From positions 1 to 33,374 of the forward strand of contig JAAUSA010000028.1 of assembly GCA_012031975.1 (NCBI GenBank): a stretch of 33,374 bases of DNA, written 5' to 3'. The position numbers were made by a program, and so were the translations under genes. Shown piece by piece: positions 1 to 8,412 of this stretch. The notes under the pieces were generated by a model, which had not been told where the DNA came from, ran no database searches, and saw nothing but the letters and a program-made list of their open reading frames with translations. The stretch comes from Alkalinema sp. RU_4_3. Lineage in GTDB: Bacteria; Cyanobacteriota; Cyanobacteriia; Leptolyngbyales; Leptolyngbyaceae. Positions within the stretch are counted from its first letter, which is position 1; each line of letters starts with the position of its first letter.

Positions 1-315
1 AAGTCTTCAATGAACGGCAAGGGTTTGTTCAGCCACATCTCATCACACCGAGGTATCAATTGCCTACCAACATAACGTGAGACATGATTCTCTGCCAGGT
101 CGGCTGAAGCTTTGAGCGCTATGATTCGCTGCTGGAAGGTATCTTGGCTTAAGATAGCAATCTACTACTATCGTACAAATGCACTGCTTTATGGGTTGTT
201 GAAAAACTTGAACATCGAGTAAAAGTTGACCTAAGTCCAAATTCGATATATTAATCAAACGTTTTGAAAGAGGTGGAATTGGAAGATTTGGTTTTGGAGA
301 TGTATTACTAGGCAT
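1..315 (-). pseudogene. Broken or partial hypothetical ORF at left edge
   Basis: An ATG at 315 opens an 83-codon frame that ends at a TAG at 64-66. From about position 155 leftward, the neighbouring minus-strand frame is open to the window edge and reads like real protein (it contains AENHVSRYVGRQLIPRCDEM). That second frame has no ATG or GTG start and is closed upstream by TAG codons around 155-165. The simplest reading is one gene whose frame shifts by one base near 155-165 and continues off the left edge. The translation matches no family I recognise. The Shine-Dalgarno upstream of the ATG is weak. Whether the lesion is biological or a sequence error cannot be told here. Confidence 0.4.
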
Positions 316-679
316 GGTTTTGTTACTCTTTAATGAATTGAATCCAGTAAAACCTTTTGCAATTGCAGTATTTAGGTTGGTTAGAGATGAGAAAAGTCGA
401 TGGGTTAGGTGAACCTGTGCGATCAGATGTCTGGTTGCTAGCTATGGCGCAGGGGGGGTGATGATGTATAGGCTAAACGACTTACTCCTATCAAGGCAGC
501 CATATGTACTATCCTTGATTTATCAGGATTTGAGCGATCTCCAATTTTAGGTGATGACTCGTAATCAACAATTGCTGTTTTTTGCTGAAGTATAATAATT
601 TTCCCGAGAGCTGAAACGCTTATTCTACGGTCAAATTATTAGTGCAAATGGTTGTCTTGACAGGGGTAGCTAAACGGCT
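316..679. other. Intergenic region, no gene recognised
   Basis: This AT-rich stretch of about 360 bases lies downstream of the beta-lactamase-like gene and upstream of the broken ORF at the edge. I see no convincing coding frame, no strong hairpin followed by a T-run, and no tRNA-like structure. It may hold a promoter for the ORF to its left, but no clear -35/-10 pair was found. Confidence 0.5.
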
Positions 680-2599
680 CTAGATATATGGATTTTGATA
701 AAGACAGCCCCTTAAAGTCGAACAATCATTTGGAACATCCATTGATATGGTGTCTTGGATAATCTGTGCGATTGGAGCCACTTTCTGATTGTCGGGATAA
801 TTTTGCCAAGTCACCACATAAGAAACATCATTACTATTCTTAATAATGAATGCTTCCGATCTCACCCCCCCACCCTTTTTGAGGGGGCCGTGTCCTACTT
901 TACTATGCGTAATCGTATATACCTGTAAAGGTGGTTCTAATCCAGTCCAAGTAGCTCTTCCTCGCATTCGCCATAGCATTTCTTTGCTACTATTTTTTTG
1001 TCCCGGATCATCAAAAAGTTTCTCATCCCAGAGCAATGTAAACAGCTCTGCCATCTGAAATGTTGTTGTAGCTTGAGCAACTTTTTGATCATTAACAGAA
1101 TCAAGTAGTATATAAGGCCAATGCCGCTTATAGTCACCTGCTAACCAGATCCCACTCCCGATAGTCTGATCAAAGAACCCTCCTGATTCAAGTGCTCCAA
1201 TGATGTAGCCATACCCCAAACCATGAATACTTTCGTAGGCGTGATCATTTGTTAAAGGTTGCTGAGCAATGTTGGTGAGGTGACTGTCATACTCTATAGT
1301 AAACTTCACAAGACCTTCATTGGGAAAATATTCAAAGATTTTCTTGTAATCCGGCTTCAGACTGCGATGATTTTTAGGAACTCGACTTCTATCGACCTTA
1401 CTTCCCAATGCCATTAAAATGGCTTCAATTTTCTGATGGATCTGCGGCGTAATTTCCTGCTCTAAAGCACTAAAAAATGCTTGATTCGTTGTTGGCTTTA
1501 ACGTTTGAACGAGTCGATTAGCAGCAGATCGGAGTTCATGCGCAGCATATATTGCTGCAAGCTTTATGAGGCTTGCAGAGTAATGTACTTCATGCTCTAA
1601 ATGTCCCGCTCTTTGATGACATTTCTTTTTGTCTTTACTCAATTGAATAATGGTGAAAGCTACTTTGTCTTGCAACTCAATCGGCATATATTTCTTGATC
1701 GCCGTATTAAGTTTATTTTGTAATTCTTTATTTCTGCAAGTTCTTCCTAAAGGTACATTGGGGAATGCATTTTCTTGAGATAGTGCATTGATTTCATGAT
1801 GGAAGTTTTTGGACGGATAATGAGGGGGCGTATAGCGTTCTGGAAATGCCTTGACTGAACTGCGAGTGCGAGAACTTTTTGTGCAGTATCGCCCAGGCAC
1901 AATAGATCTAAGCACGATGCAGGAAGATTTTTGATTGTTCGTTAGGAGTTGGCTGTTCAACTTTACTTCTACGCATCGACAAGGCTGAACTCCCTTCTTC
2001 TTCCATTGTAGGTAGGTTCGCCAAGTTTTTTTTAGGGCTGATTCGAGACGAGCAGGATTAGACCGAATTGAGTCTCGAAATACAATAATCGGCACACCGT
2101 GCATTGGATTCTTTGGCTCAAGAAAAAGAACCGCATCTTCTTCCTGTGGAATGATTAACCACCACGAAGAATTTATCTCCCTAGCTCGTAGTGCAGGAAC
2201 TCTTTGATCTTCTTTGTAAATACCGCCTAGTTTGCCAGACTTGACTGCGGCTACCATGCCAGACGCATCAGCACTCATTACCGGATCCTTAGACATGCGT
2301 AGGAGCGCTCGTTGCGCAAAGATATCAATGCGATCGCTCCGTACATCATCATAAGTTAATACTCGTTCTGGAGTTGATATTCTGAGGGAAGAGCTTGAAG
2401 AAATGCCCACATTTGCTAAGCGAGATGGTAGACGTACTCCCTTGAGAGCAGGTTGATCCTGTCGGTTGGTGTTAGAGGCTACGACAACTGACTTGGATGA
2501 AAGAATTGTTCCCCACTCATTATCACTTGCGACCAAGTGATCTATAGAGGCACTGGGCACTAAAGGGGCTTCAAATAACTGCTGGTTGTGTGTATCCAT
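680..2599 (-). CDS. Two-domain protein: FEAP-tagged N-terminal domain plus serine beta-lactamase-like domain
   Basis: This is a 639-aa protein of no named family. Residues 8-12 read LFEAP, a motif shared with the next gene. Residues about 85-180 (RIDIFAQRALL, then VKSGKLGGIYKEDQRVPAL and SSWWLII) align by eye with the whole of the 151-aa neighbour. From about 310 to the end it resembles a class A beta-lactamase / penicillin-binding fold. An SxxK motif (SLIK, S343-K346) opens a helix (LAAIYAAHELR). A helix reading TTFQMAELFTLLWDEKLF follows, and a KxG-type strand motif (KKGG, 574-577) precedes RSEAFII. The fold assignment rests on motif order; the middle S/YxN element is not obvious. Such domains can be peptidases, esterases or inactive binders, so activity is unknown. 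AGGTGA precedes the ATG. It is the last gene of the array, 42 bp after the 151-aa gene. Confidence 0.7.
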   Translation of the reverse strand: MDTHNQQLFEAPLVPSASIDHLVASDNEWGTILSSKSVVVASNTNRQDQPALKGVRLPSRLANVGISSSSSLRISTPERVLTYDDVRSDRIDIFAQRALLRMSKDPVMSADASGMVAAVKSGKLGGIYKEDQRVPALRAREINSSWWLIIPQEEDAVLFLEPKNPMHGVPIIVFRDSIRSNPARLESALKKTWRTYLQWKKKGVQPCRCVEVKLNSQLLTNNQKSSCIVLRSIVPGRYCTKSSRTRSSVKAFPERYTPPHYPSKNFHHEINALSQENAFPNVPLGRTCRNKELQNKLNTAIKKYMPIELQDKVAFTIIQLSKDKKKCHQRAGHLEHEVHYSASLIKLAAIYAAHELRSAANRLVQTLKPTTNQAFFSALEQEITPQIHQKIEAILMALGSKVDRSRVPKNHRSLKPDYKKIFEYFPNEGLVKFTIEYDSHLTNIAQQPLTNDHAYESIHGLGYGYIIGALESGGFFDQTIGSGIWLAGDYKRHWPYILLDSVNDQKVAQATTTFQMAELFTLLWDEKLFDDPGQKNSSKEMLWRMRGRATWTGLEPPLQVYTITHSKVGHGPLKKGGGVRSEAFIIKNSNDVSYVVTWQNYPDNQKVAPIAQIIQDTISMDVPNDCSTLRGCLYQNPYI

Positions 2600-2641
2600 G
2601 ATTCACCTATTATCAAGAAGCAATACATTACTTGAAGTTGT

Positions 2642-3097
2642 TCAACAGGCTGCTGTGAGAACAGGCTTTCCGAACTCCAAACGAATTTCCTGAATCAGCA
2701 GTTGCTGATTCAAATTCCGACGAAAAACAAAAGTAAACGGCGCACTCATAGTTGCTGGCTCACAGAACATATCTGAATTTGAATTTCCTAACAAGAGCCA
2801 CCACGACGTGTTCATTCGTCTAGCTAATAGTGCCGGCACCTTTTGATCTTGCTGATATAGCCCTGTAACATTGCCAGATTTCACGGAACTGACTGTTCTG
2901 AGAGCGATCGCACGATCTATTGGATTACTATTCAGCATAGTCATGAGTGCACGCTGTGCACTCACATCAATACGTGGATCAATGACACTACGTGAATCTA
3001 TTCCAAAAGTTGGTAGAACTTCAAATTCGGAGTTAATTGATGAATTTGGAAGTGCTTGATAGGGTGCTTCAAATAGCCATTGATTTTGATTTTTCAT
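2642..3097 (-). CDS. Short FEAP-tagged protein, paralogue of the N-terminal domain of the downstream gene
   Basis: This 151-aa protein begins MKNQNQWLFEAP, with the same LFEAP motif at nearly the same position as in the 639-aa product. The body contains RIDVSAQRALM, VKSGNVTGLYQQDQKVPAL and NTSWWLLL. Each has a counterpart in residues 85-150 of the downstream protein, so the two share one domain. This copy stops where the longer protein goes on into its linker and beta-lactamase-like domain. I cannot name the domain. The pair looks like a tandem duplication in which one copy is domain-only, possibly a partner, regulator or immunity-like subunit (inference). It has no membrane segment or classical signal peptide. 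Confidence 0.65.
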   Translation of the reverse strand: MKNQNQWLFEAPYQALPNSSINSEFEVLPTFGIDSRSVIDPRIDVSAQRALMTMLNSNPIDRAIALRTVSSVKSGNVTGLYQQDQKVPALLARRMNTSWWLLLGNSNSDMFCEPATMSAPFTFVFRRNLNQQLLIQEIRLEFGKPVLTAAC

Positions 3098-3218
3098 TTT
3101 TTGAACCTACAGTTTAAACAATAGAGACATTGAGCTAGGAACTTGAGACGCTGAAGTTAAACCGTTAAGAATTAAAATCTCGCTTCATAGTTCTGAGCAC
3201 ACTCCAAATTTTGTCCAG

Positions 3219-4379
3219 CTACCCCATAATTATTGGCGCTGGCATTACCCCATTCGATCGCCCCACCACAGCATCCCGTCTCATCCCACTCGGCGGCGGT
3301 CCCTGCATATACACCTGACGCGGTGGCGGAGTCGGACGATTCATCTGCATCCCCTCCGTACTCGATAGCCATTCCTCCGAGTATTCCGCAATCCGATAGA
3401 GCAATGTTTCAAAATCCGTCCGGCTCTTTTGCAGCACATAGGGTTCCGCCAACCAGCGCAGAATCTCCCGCCCACTCACCGCCATCCGATTCATCGTACT
3501 GGCATGAACCGACTCATGGAAATATTGCCACAGCACCAGTTCAATCATTTCCCAAGCATTATCCGCCCCAAATTGTGCCTTCAGATCCGGCGCATCCAAC
3601 ACCTTAAAGCATTCTGCCAAGGCTTGACTCGTTTCCACCCGTAGCACATTCACATAGCCATAGGAAGCATTTTTCACGTTATTCCGTAGATCGAGTCCTG
3701 CCCGTCGCACGATCGCCATCGATCCAAACGTGGGATCATTCGATCGTTCCCGCACCACTTCACTCACCCGCTTATCCCGCCAGTATTTCGCCACTTCGCC
3801 AATAAAATGAGTGAACAATCCATGGAACTGTGGATTCGGTCGCGCCCCAGAACCAGGATCAACAGCGGTGTACCCAAAGACACGACGATAAGCCTGCATT
3901 CGATCGCGCTGGTGATAGCGCAAAATATTATGCTTATCGAAACGATACAGTCCATAGGCTCCTTCACCACTCGAAATCCGCAATGTACCTGCGCGGAAAA
4001 GCTCTTGCAGCTTGTTCATAACGCGGAACACACCGAGGCGTTCATGGACATAGAGATAGTAAAGATCGGCAGTAGCTAGGAGGCGATCGCTCGTTACCGA
4101 GTCGTCATAATCGATCACCCCACCGGAGACTTGGGCATCCCCTAAATCTTTAGAGGAATCTTTCCCCAATCCAATCAAATCAGCCAGTCCGCCATCGGTA
4201 GGTAATCCTTTGCCATTTTGGGACTCATCAAATTTGCGCAGTTGGTCATCCACCATGCGATTGAGAATTTCTGCCATTTGGGGATTGGCAGCTAGTTCGG
4301 GACCGAGTTGTTGAATGGTGTTTTGGAGAAGAGCCGCAACGCGATCGTTGCGCTGATCATATTCTTTAGTCTTTAGCAT
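3219..4379 (-). CDS. Hypothetical protein with HExxH-like motif
   Basis: This 386-aa protein is predicted to be soluble and matches no family I can name. The N-terminal half is helical and charged. The second half contains FHESVHAS with H288-E289-x-x-H292 in a hydrophobic context (ELVLWQYFHESVHAS), the pattern of a zincin active-site helix. A possible downstream Glu ligand is not clear, so the motif could be chance. The last 45 residues are Pro/Met-rich and low complexity. It sits between the 470-aa gene and the short FEAP gene in the same orientation. Its conserved look and spacing suggest a component of the same system. The C-terminal tail might be disordered. Confidence 0.6.
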   Translation of the reverse strand: MLKTKEYDQRNDRVAALLQNTIQQLGPELAANPQMAEILNRMVDDQLRKFDESQNGKGLPTDGGLADLIGLGKDSSKDLGDAQVSGGVIDYDDSVTSDRLLATADLYYLYVHERLGVFRVMNKLQELFRAGTLRISSGEGAYGLYRFDKHNILRYHQRDRMQAYRRVFGYTAVDPGSGARPNPQFHGLFTHFIGEVAKYWRDKRVSEVVRERSNDPTFGSMAIVRRAGLDLRNNVKNASYGYVNVLRVETSQALAECFKVLDAPDLKAQFGADNAWEMIELVLWQYFHESVHASTMNRMAVSGREILRWLAEPYVLQKSRTDFETLLYRIAEYSEEWLSSTEGMQMNRPTPPPRQVYMQGPPPSGMRRDAVVGRSNGVMPAPIIMG

Positions 4380-4456
4380 GAGGTTTGTTCCTGAAAAATG
4401 ATGTTACCAAGCAATCACAGCAAACTGAAGTGACTTTGAGCCGCAAAGCTGATACC

Positions 4457-5869
4457 TTAAACACCCAAGTCAGCTAAAGTGTTCAGTTGAAATAAGAGTT
4501 CTTTGAGTGGCTGTTCAACGCGATCGAAGGATAAGACTCGACCCAGCAAACGCTCTTGTGCATTGCGACGCTCAGTGCGCTCATCGTCAGAAATAGGATC
4601 CACTCCAGGAGGGCTGGTTGCTGCTGGAGGTTTGAGATAGTCTAAGACAAAGCCAATAATCCAGAAGAGAGTATCCGCCTGATCGGTAACAAAATCAAGA
4701 CCAAATCGACCAGATGAACTTAAGAGTGAAGGAGCTTCCTCCTCAACGAATCGATCGATCCAATCATTAAAATCATTCATTGTAATTTCTGCAAGATTAA
4801 CTGTAAGAGGATTATCTTCCGGTGAGTTAATACTCAGCGTAAAGCCTGATCCCAAAGCAGTAAATAATGCTGAAGCTGATCGGCGCTCACTGACGGTAAA
4901 GCCCACAGCATCCATCGCATTCATAAAACTCCGATTACTATCCGCAATCACGGTGAGCATAATATTCACCCGTGAAATCTTGTCACTGTATAAACTTTGA
5001 ATGTCTTGTGAACGAGTATTTTTCACATATTCCTGAAAAGCACTTCGTAATGTAGCTGCATAACTTTTTAATAATTCATAAGCTGCAATTTGTGTCTCAT
5101 CTTGAATTGTGACAGCAATTGCATCACCTGTTGAAATGCCGCTGGTGTTTCTTCCCACCTGACGAGTCAATCGAATTCGTTTTCCCAGTTCTTCAATTGA
5201 CTTCTTCAATGTCATGAATGAGGTATTCACCCGTTCAATTCGAGGACCGTCAAGTCGTCCAAACTCCTCAACCAAGATGCTCACCTGAACCTTGATTAAA
5301 CTCCGAAGTGCTTCTACCGCATCAATATCGGCGGTTGGATCAAAAGGTTCTAAACTTGCTAGTACTTTTAAGGCATCAGCCGCAATAATACTACTTTGGC
5401 GATAAAGATTTGCCTGTTGAACAGGAAGCTGCCCCCCACCAACTGCACCATTGCCACCATATAAATGACTCTCAAGCGCGACCGCACTTCGAGACGGAGC
5501 CGTCAACACAGTACCATTCTGCGCGGTAGGAAATGCATCATTCAATGCCTTGATGAATCCATCAATTCCCTGTCCCGGTGTTCTGCCGAGAACTTGAGAG
5601 ATCGCTCGTTCCACTTGACGTGTGAGCAAACTTGCGTTTCCGGTTGCACTGCTCGTAATACTGCCATTTTCAAACGCGGTCGATTCAGTAGCCGCCGATC
5701 GGTTTAGCGTTTCAGAGATCTGAGCTAGTTGCTCAGCAATAGGGTTTTGGGCAACACCTTCTTTGATAACCAGCTTATTAATGAGTGATTTACGGAGTTG
5801 CTTTAATTGGGAAGGATTAGTAATCCAATCTGGCTGGGGCTGAGTGCTTAGAGGAAGTGGGAAAGTCAT
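4457..5869 (-). CDS. Hypothetical protein, largely helical
   Basis: This is a 470-aa product with no recognisable domain. The first 70 residues include PIAEQLAQISETLNRSA and look like a helical lead. The centre has long amphipathic helices (for example DAVEALRSLIKVQVSILVEE and INTSFMTLKKS-like segments). Near the C-terminus there is one moderately hydrophobic stretch (TLFWIIGFVLDYL) followed by a Pro-rich linker and a final helix. There is no signal peptide and no catalytic motif that I can see. It lies between the predicted metalloprotease and the HExxH-like protein with about 100-bp gaps, so it is probably co-expressed with them. A structural or scaffold role would fit but is a guess. Confidence 0.55.
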   Translation of the reverse strand: MTFPLPLSTQPQPDWITNPSQLKQLRKSLINKLVIKEGVAQNPIAEQLAQISETLNRSAATESTAFENGSITSSATGNASLLTRQVERAISQVLGRTPGQGIDGFIKALNDAFPTAQNGTVLTAPSRSAVALESHLYGGNGAVGGGQLPVQQANLYRQSSIIAADALKVLASLEPFDPTADIDAVEALRSLIKVQVSILVEEFGRLDGPRIERVNTSFMTLKKSIEELGKRIRLTRQVGRNTSGISTGDAIAVTIQDETQIAAYELLKSYAATLRSAFQEYVKNTRSQDIQSLYSDKISRVNIMLTVIADSNRSFMNAMDAVGFTVSERRSASALFTALGSGFTLSINSPEDNPLTVNLAEITMNDFNDWIDRFVEEEAPSLLSSSGRFGLDFVTDQADTLFWIIGFVLDYLKPPAATSPPGVDPISDDERTERRNAQERLLGRVLSFDRVEQPLKELLFQLNTLADLGV

Positions 5870-5976
5870 AGGTTACGTTTCTCATCTCAATAAAGTGAAC
5901 AAAAAGAGAAATTCTCTGCAAGGTAAGATTAACGATTACGATCAATTCTGTGAGGAATCGAATATCTGGATATAGG

Positions 5977-7347
5977 TTATCGCCGTCCAAGAATGCGGTA
6001 AAAGTTGTCCGTAATGATTTGTGGTTTTGCTAGCTGGTTATCGATCGCAAACCGTGCCGCACTGATCATCAGTCGAACCGGAATCGTACCCGGATCTTTG
6101 CCTGCCGCTAACCGTCGTCCCGCCTCTTGAATCAACTCCTGCTGCGTTGGCCCAAAATCGACAATCTGAGCCATCGACTTATCACCCAGTTGCTTATAAG
6201 GCTGGAACACCATCGTATCCACCACCAACTCAGCCGCCGCCGAGGCAGTCTTCATAAATTGAGGCGGAATATCGATCGATGAAACATGCGGATACAACCG
6301 TTGCCAAACCCGCGTCAGATCATCCGCCATCGGCTTAAAACCTAACCGCCGTAACAGAATCAAATTAATCAAGACCCGTAAATAGGGCGTGGGATGAGCC
6401 GATGTCGGACTAAACTGCAAAGTTGCCTTGCGTCCCCGTCCCACCACATCCATCAGAGACTCCACCGCCGCTGGCCCCCCCAACACCAGCGCAAACATAT
6501 CCGCCATCATCTCCTTATGCCAATGCGCCCAGGTCTTAGCAATATCCGGCGGGATTTTCCCTTCCGTTGTCAGTCGCTGGAAAATCCGTACAGGCATTAC
6601 CTCCCATAAGCCCAAATCCGCTTGGAGATTATGCGAAACCTCATGCAACACACTTGACAAAGCCCACACATTATCCAAACGATGCTGCGGAATCACAATC
6701 AGCGGAAACAGATTGGGATTATGCTGGAGCCGCTGCATCGGCACACTACGACGAATCGTATAAGGACTAAATCCACTATCAGCATAGCTAAAGGGCAACA
6801 AATTCGGCATCGGGCGAGCAATCCCCAAACCCACATAAACCTTCTCGTAGCACCCCACCGCAATCCGATCGATCGCCCGCAACTTCTCCCCAAAGCTGGA
6901 TAACCGCTGGACAAACATATCAAAGTAGAAATCCCAAATCCCTTCCAAATAAAGCACTTGGTCGCCTACCTTTTGTTTGCGCTCCAGGAGCAATTGGAGA
7001 CGATCGCCATTGGGATCTCGGCGAGCTGCTTGAGCCGCCTCATCCACCCAACGGGCTTTCTCCATCAACTTATGGCGATACTTTCCAATCAATTGATTTA
7101 CCGCCTCAATATGCCCCTCACTGGGAGCCGTGATCCCCGTACCAAACTCATCGAGACCAAATGGGCGTAACGCCTTGACTTGGCGACACAGATTAATCGA
7201 CTGGATATGCAGCCAATTATCCATGAGGCGTTGTTCCGTCGGTGTCGTCGCGCCACGTCGAGGGGTTACCTTACTGGGGAACCGTTGAACCGATGATTGT
7301 ACGATCGGCTTTGCCTGTGGGGGCGCAATGGGGGAAGCAATAGCCAT
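5977..7347 (-). CDS. Predicted zinc metalloprotease-like protein (HExxH...E)
   Basis: This 456-aa protein carries a convincing gluzincin-like signature. The helix SSVLHEVSHNLQADLG gives H235-E236-x-x-H239. About 40 residues later HKEMMADMFALVLGG offers E279 as a third ligand in the usual E-x-x-A-D setting. The N-terminal 40 residues are Pro/Ala-rich and probably disordered. The rest is helical. There is no signal peptide or transmembrane segment, so it acts in the cytosol or is exported by an unusual route. AGGA lies just upstream of the ATG. Known families with this arrangement cleave proteins, but the substrate here is unknown. Neighbouring Glu/Trp-rich proteins encoded upstream are candidate substrates by context only. 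Confidence 0.65.
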   Translation of the reverse strand: MAIASPIAPPQAKPIVQSSVQRFPSKVTPRRGATTPTEQRLMDNWLHIQSINLCRQVKALRPFGLDEFGTGITAPSEGHIEAVNQLIGKYRHKLMEKARWVDEAAQAARRDPNGDRLQLLLERKQKVGDQVLYLEGIWDFYFDMFVQRLSSFGEKLRAIDRIAVGCYEKVYVGLGIARPMPNLLPFSYADSGFSPYTIRRSVPMQRLQHNPNLFPLIVIPQHRLDNVWALSSVLHEVSHNLQADLGLWEVMPVRIFQRLTTEGKIPPDIAKTWAHWHKEMMADMFALVLGGPAAVESLMDVVGRGRKATLQFSPTSAHPTPYLRVLINLILLRRLGFKPMADDLTRVWQRLYPHVSSIDIPPQFMKTASAAAELVVDTMVFQPYKQLGDKSMAQIVDFGPTQQELIQEAGRRLAAGKDPGTIPVRLMISAARFAIDNQLAKPQIITDNFYRILGRR

Positions 7348-7400
7348 AGATCCTCGCGTTACATACGGGTTGAACTAATTTCTGACGATACGATCGCAGG

Positions 7401-8363
7401 CTATCGTCCAGCCGCCGCACATTTCGGACAGGGAGCCGCTCCCGTCGATGGCATATTCATCCGACGAGGATTCGGTGGGGCAGTTCTTTGCCGAATTACC
7501 GCATTCCGTACAACTGCTTTTTGCACGGCTTGCGGATTGCTGAGTACCCGATTAGTCGCCGTTGCCATGGCCTTCACCGCCGTTGCACTATTAATCGGCT
7601 GTCCTTGGCGTGCAGCGGCTTTGAGTGATGCGATCGTTCGCCGTTGAATGGTTGGGATTGTTCGTAGGAGCTGTTTTCCGACTGGCCCTTGTTGGCTTAA
7701 CACTTTGGCCAATCTGCCTGTTGCTTGTGTCATCGTCGGCATTACCGATCGCAACGCCCGCTTGCCACCCATAATCGTGATTGTGATTGGCAAAGTTGCG
7801 GCGATCGCGGCTTCTGCTTCCGCTTCATTACTGGACTCGGCTGCTTGTGCTGCGAGAAACTCAGTCAACGCGGCTTCATAGGCTACCTCAGCATTGGCAA
7901 CTTCAGCCTCGGCTTCATTCGTCCCAAACAAATTTGCTTCCATCTGCGCTACTTCCATCTCAGCCTCTTGTAAGAGAGCACCTGTCAACTTTCCTGCCCA
8001 CGGTGATGCGACAGCGCCAACGCCTGGAATCATCCCCACCAAACTCCTCGCCACATTCGGTGCTAGCTTTCTTGCTAAAGGAACCGCCACTTTAGTCAAA
8101 GAACCCAACCCTTTACGCATCCGTTTAAAGAAAAACTCACCTTCAGGATTTACCTCAGGATTGCTATAGGGATTCGCTTCCCAGGAATTTTCAAACTCGG
8201 GGTTGCCGTAAGGATTCGTTTCCCATTCATTCTGCATTTCAAATTCTGGATTAGTCTCCCATTCATTGTTGGCTTCCCAGGAACTTTCAAATTCCGGATT
8301 GCTGTAAGAATTGGCGCTATGAGGAGCAGATGCTTCAAACATGGTTTCATACTGCATTGCCAT
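7401..8363 (-). CDS. Acidic-aromatic repeat protein with glycine-rich hydrophobic segment and C-terminal CxxC
   Basis: This is a 320-aa unknown protein. Residues 8-12 (MFEAS) resemble the FEAP motif seen elsewhere in the cluster. Residues 20-76 are repeats built on NPEFE-x-SWEA and NEWETNP units. Residues 84-131 form a Gly/Ala-rich amphipathic to hydrophobic region (LVGMIPGVGAVASPW), reminiscent of bacteriocin or pore-forming segments. Residues 142-302 are alignable with the upstream neighbour (GGKRALRSVMPT, IPTIQRRTIASL, RVLSNP, VVRNAVI). It ends with a single CPKC (312-315). A strong AAGGAG precedes the ATG. It has no classical signal peptide. The role is unknown; the composition suggests a secreted or processed precursor, which is inference. 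Confidence 0.65.
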   Translation of the reverse strand: MAMQYETMFEASAPHSANSYSNPEFESSWEANNEWETNPEFEMQNEWETNPYGNPEFENSWEANPYSNPEVNPEGEFFFKRMRKGLGSLTKVAVPLARKLAPNVARSLVGMIPGVGAVASPWAGKLTGALLQEAEMEVAQMEANLFGTNEAEAEVANAEVAYEAALTEFLAAQAAESSNEAEAEAAIAATLPITITIMGGKRALRSVMPTMTQATGRLAKVLSQQGPVGKQLLRTIPTIQRRTIASLKAAARQGQPINSATAVKAMATATNRVLSNPQAVQKAVVRNAVIRQRTAPPNPRRMNMPSTGAAPCPKCAAAGR

Positions 8364-8412
8364 AATTTATTACTCTCCTTCGAGTTTAATCAACGTACTG
8401 CCAAACCTTATC

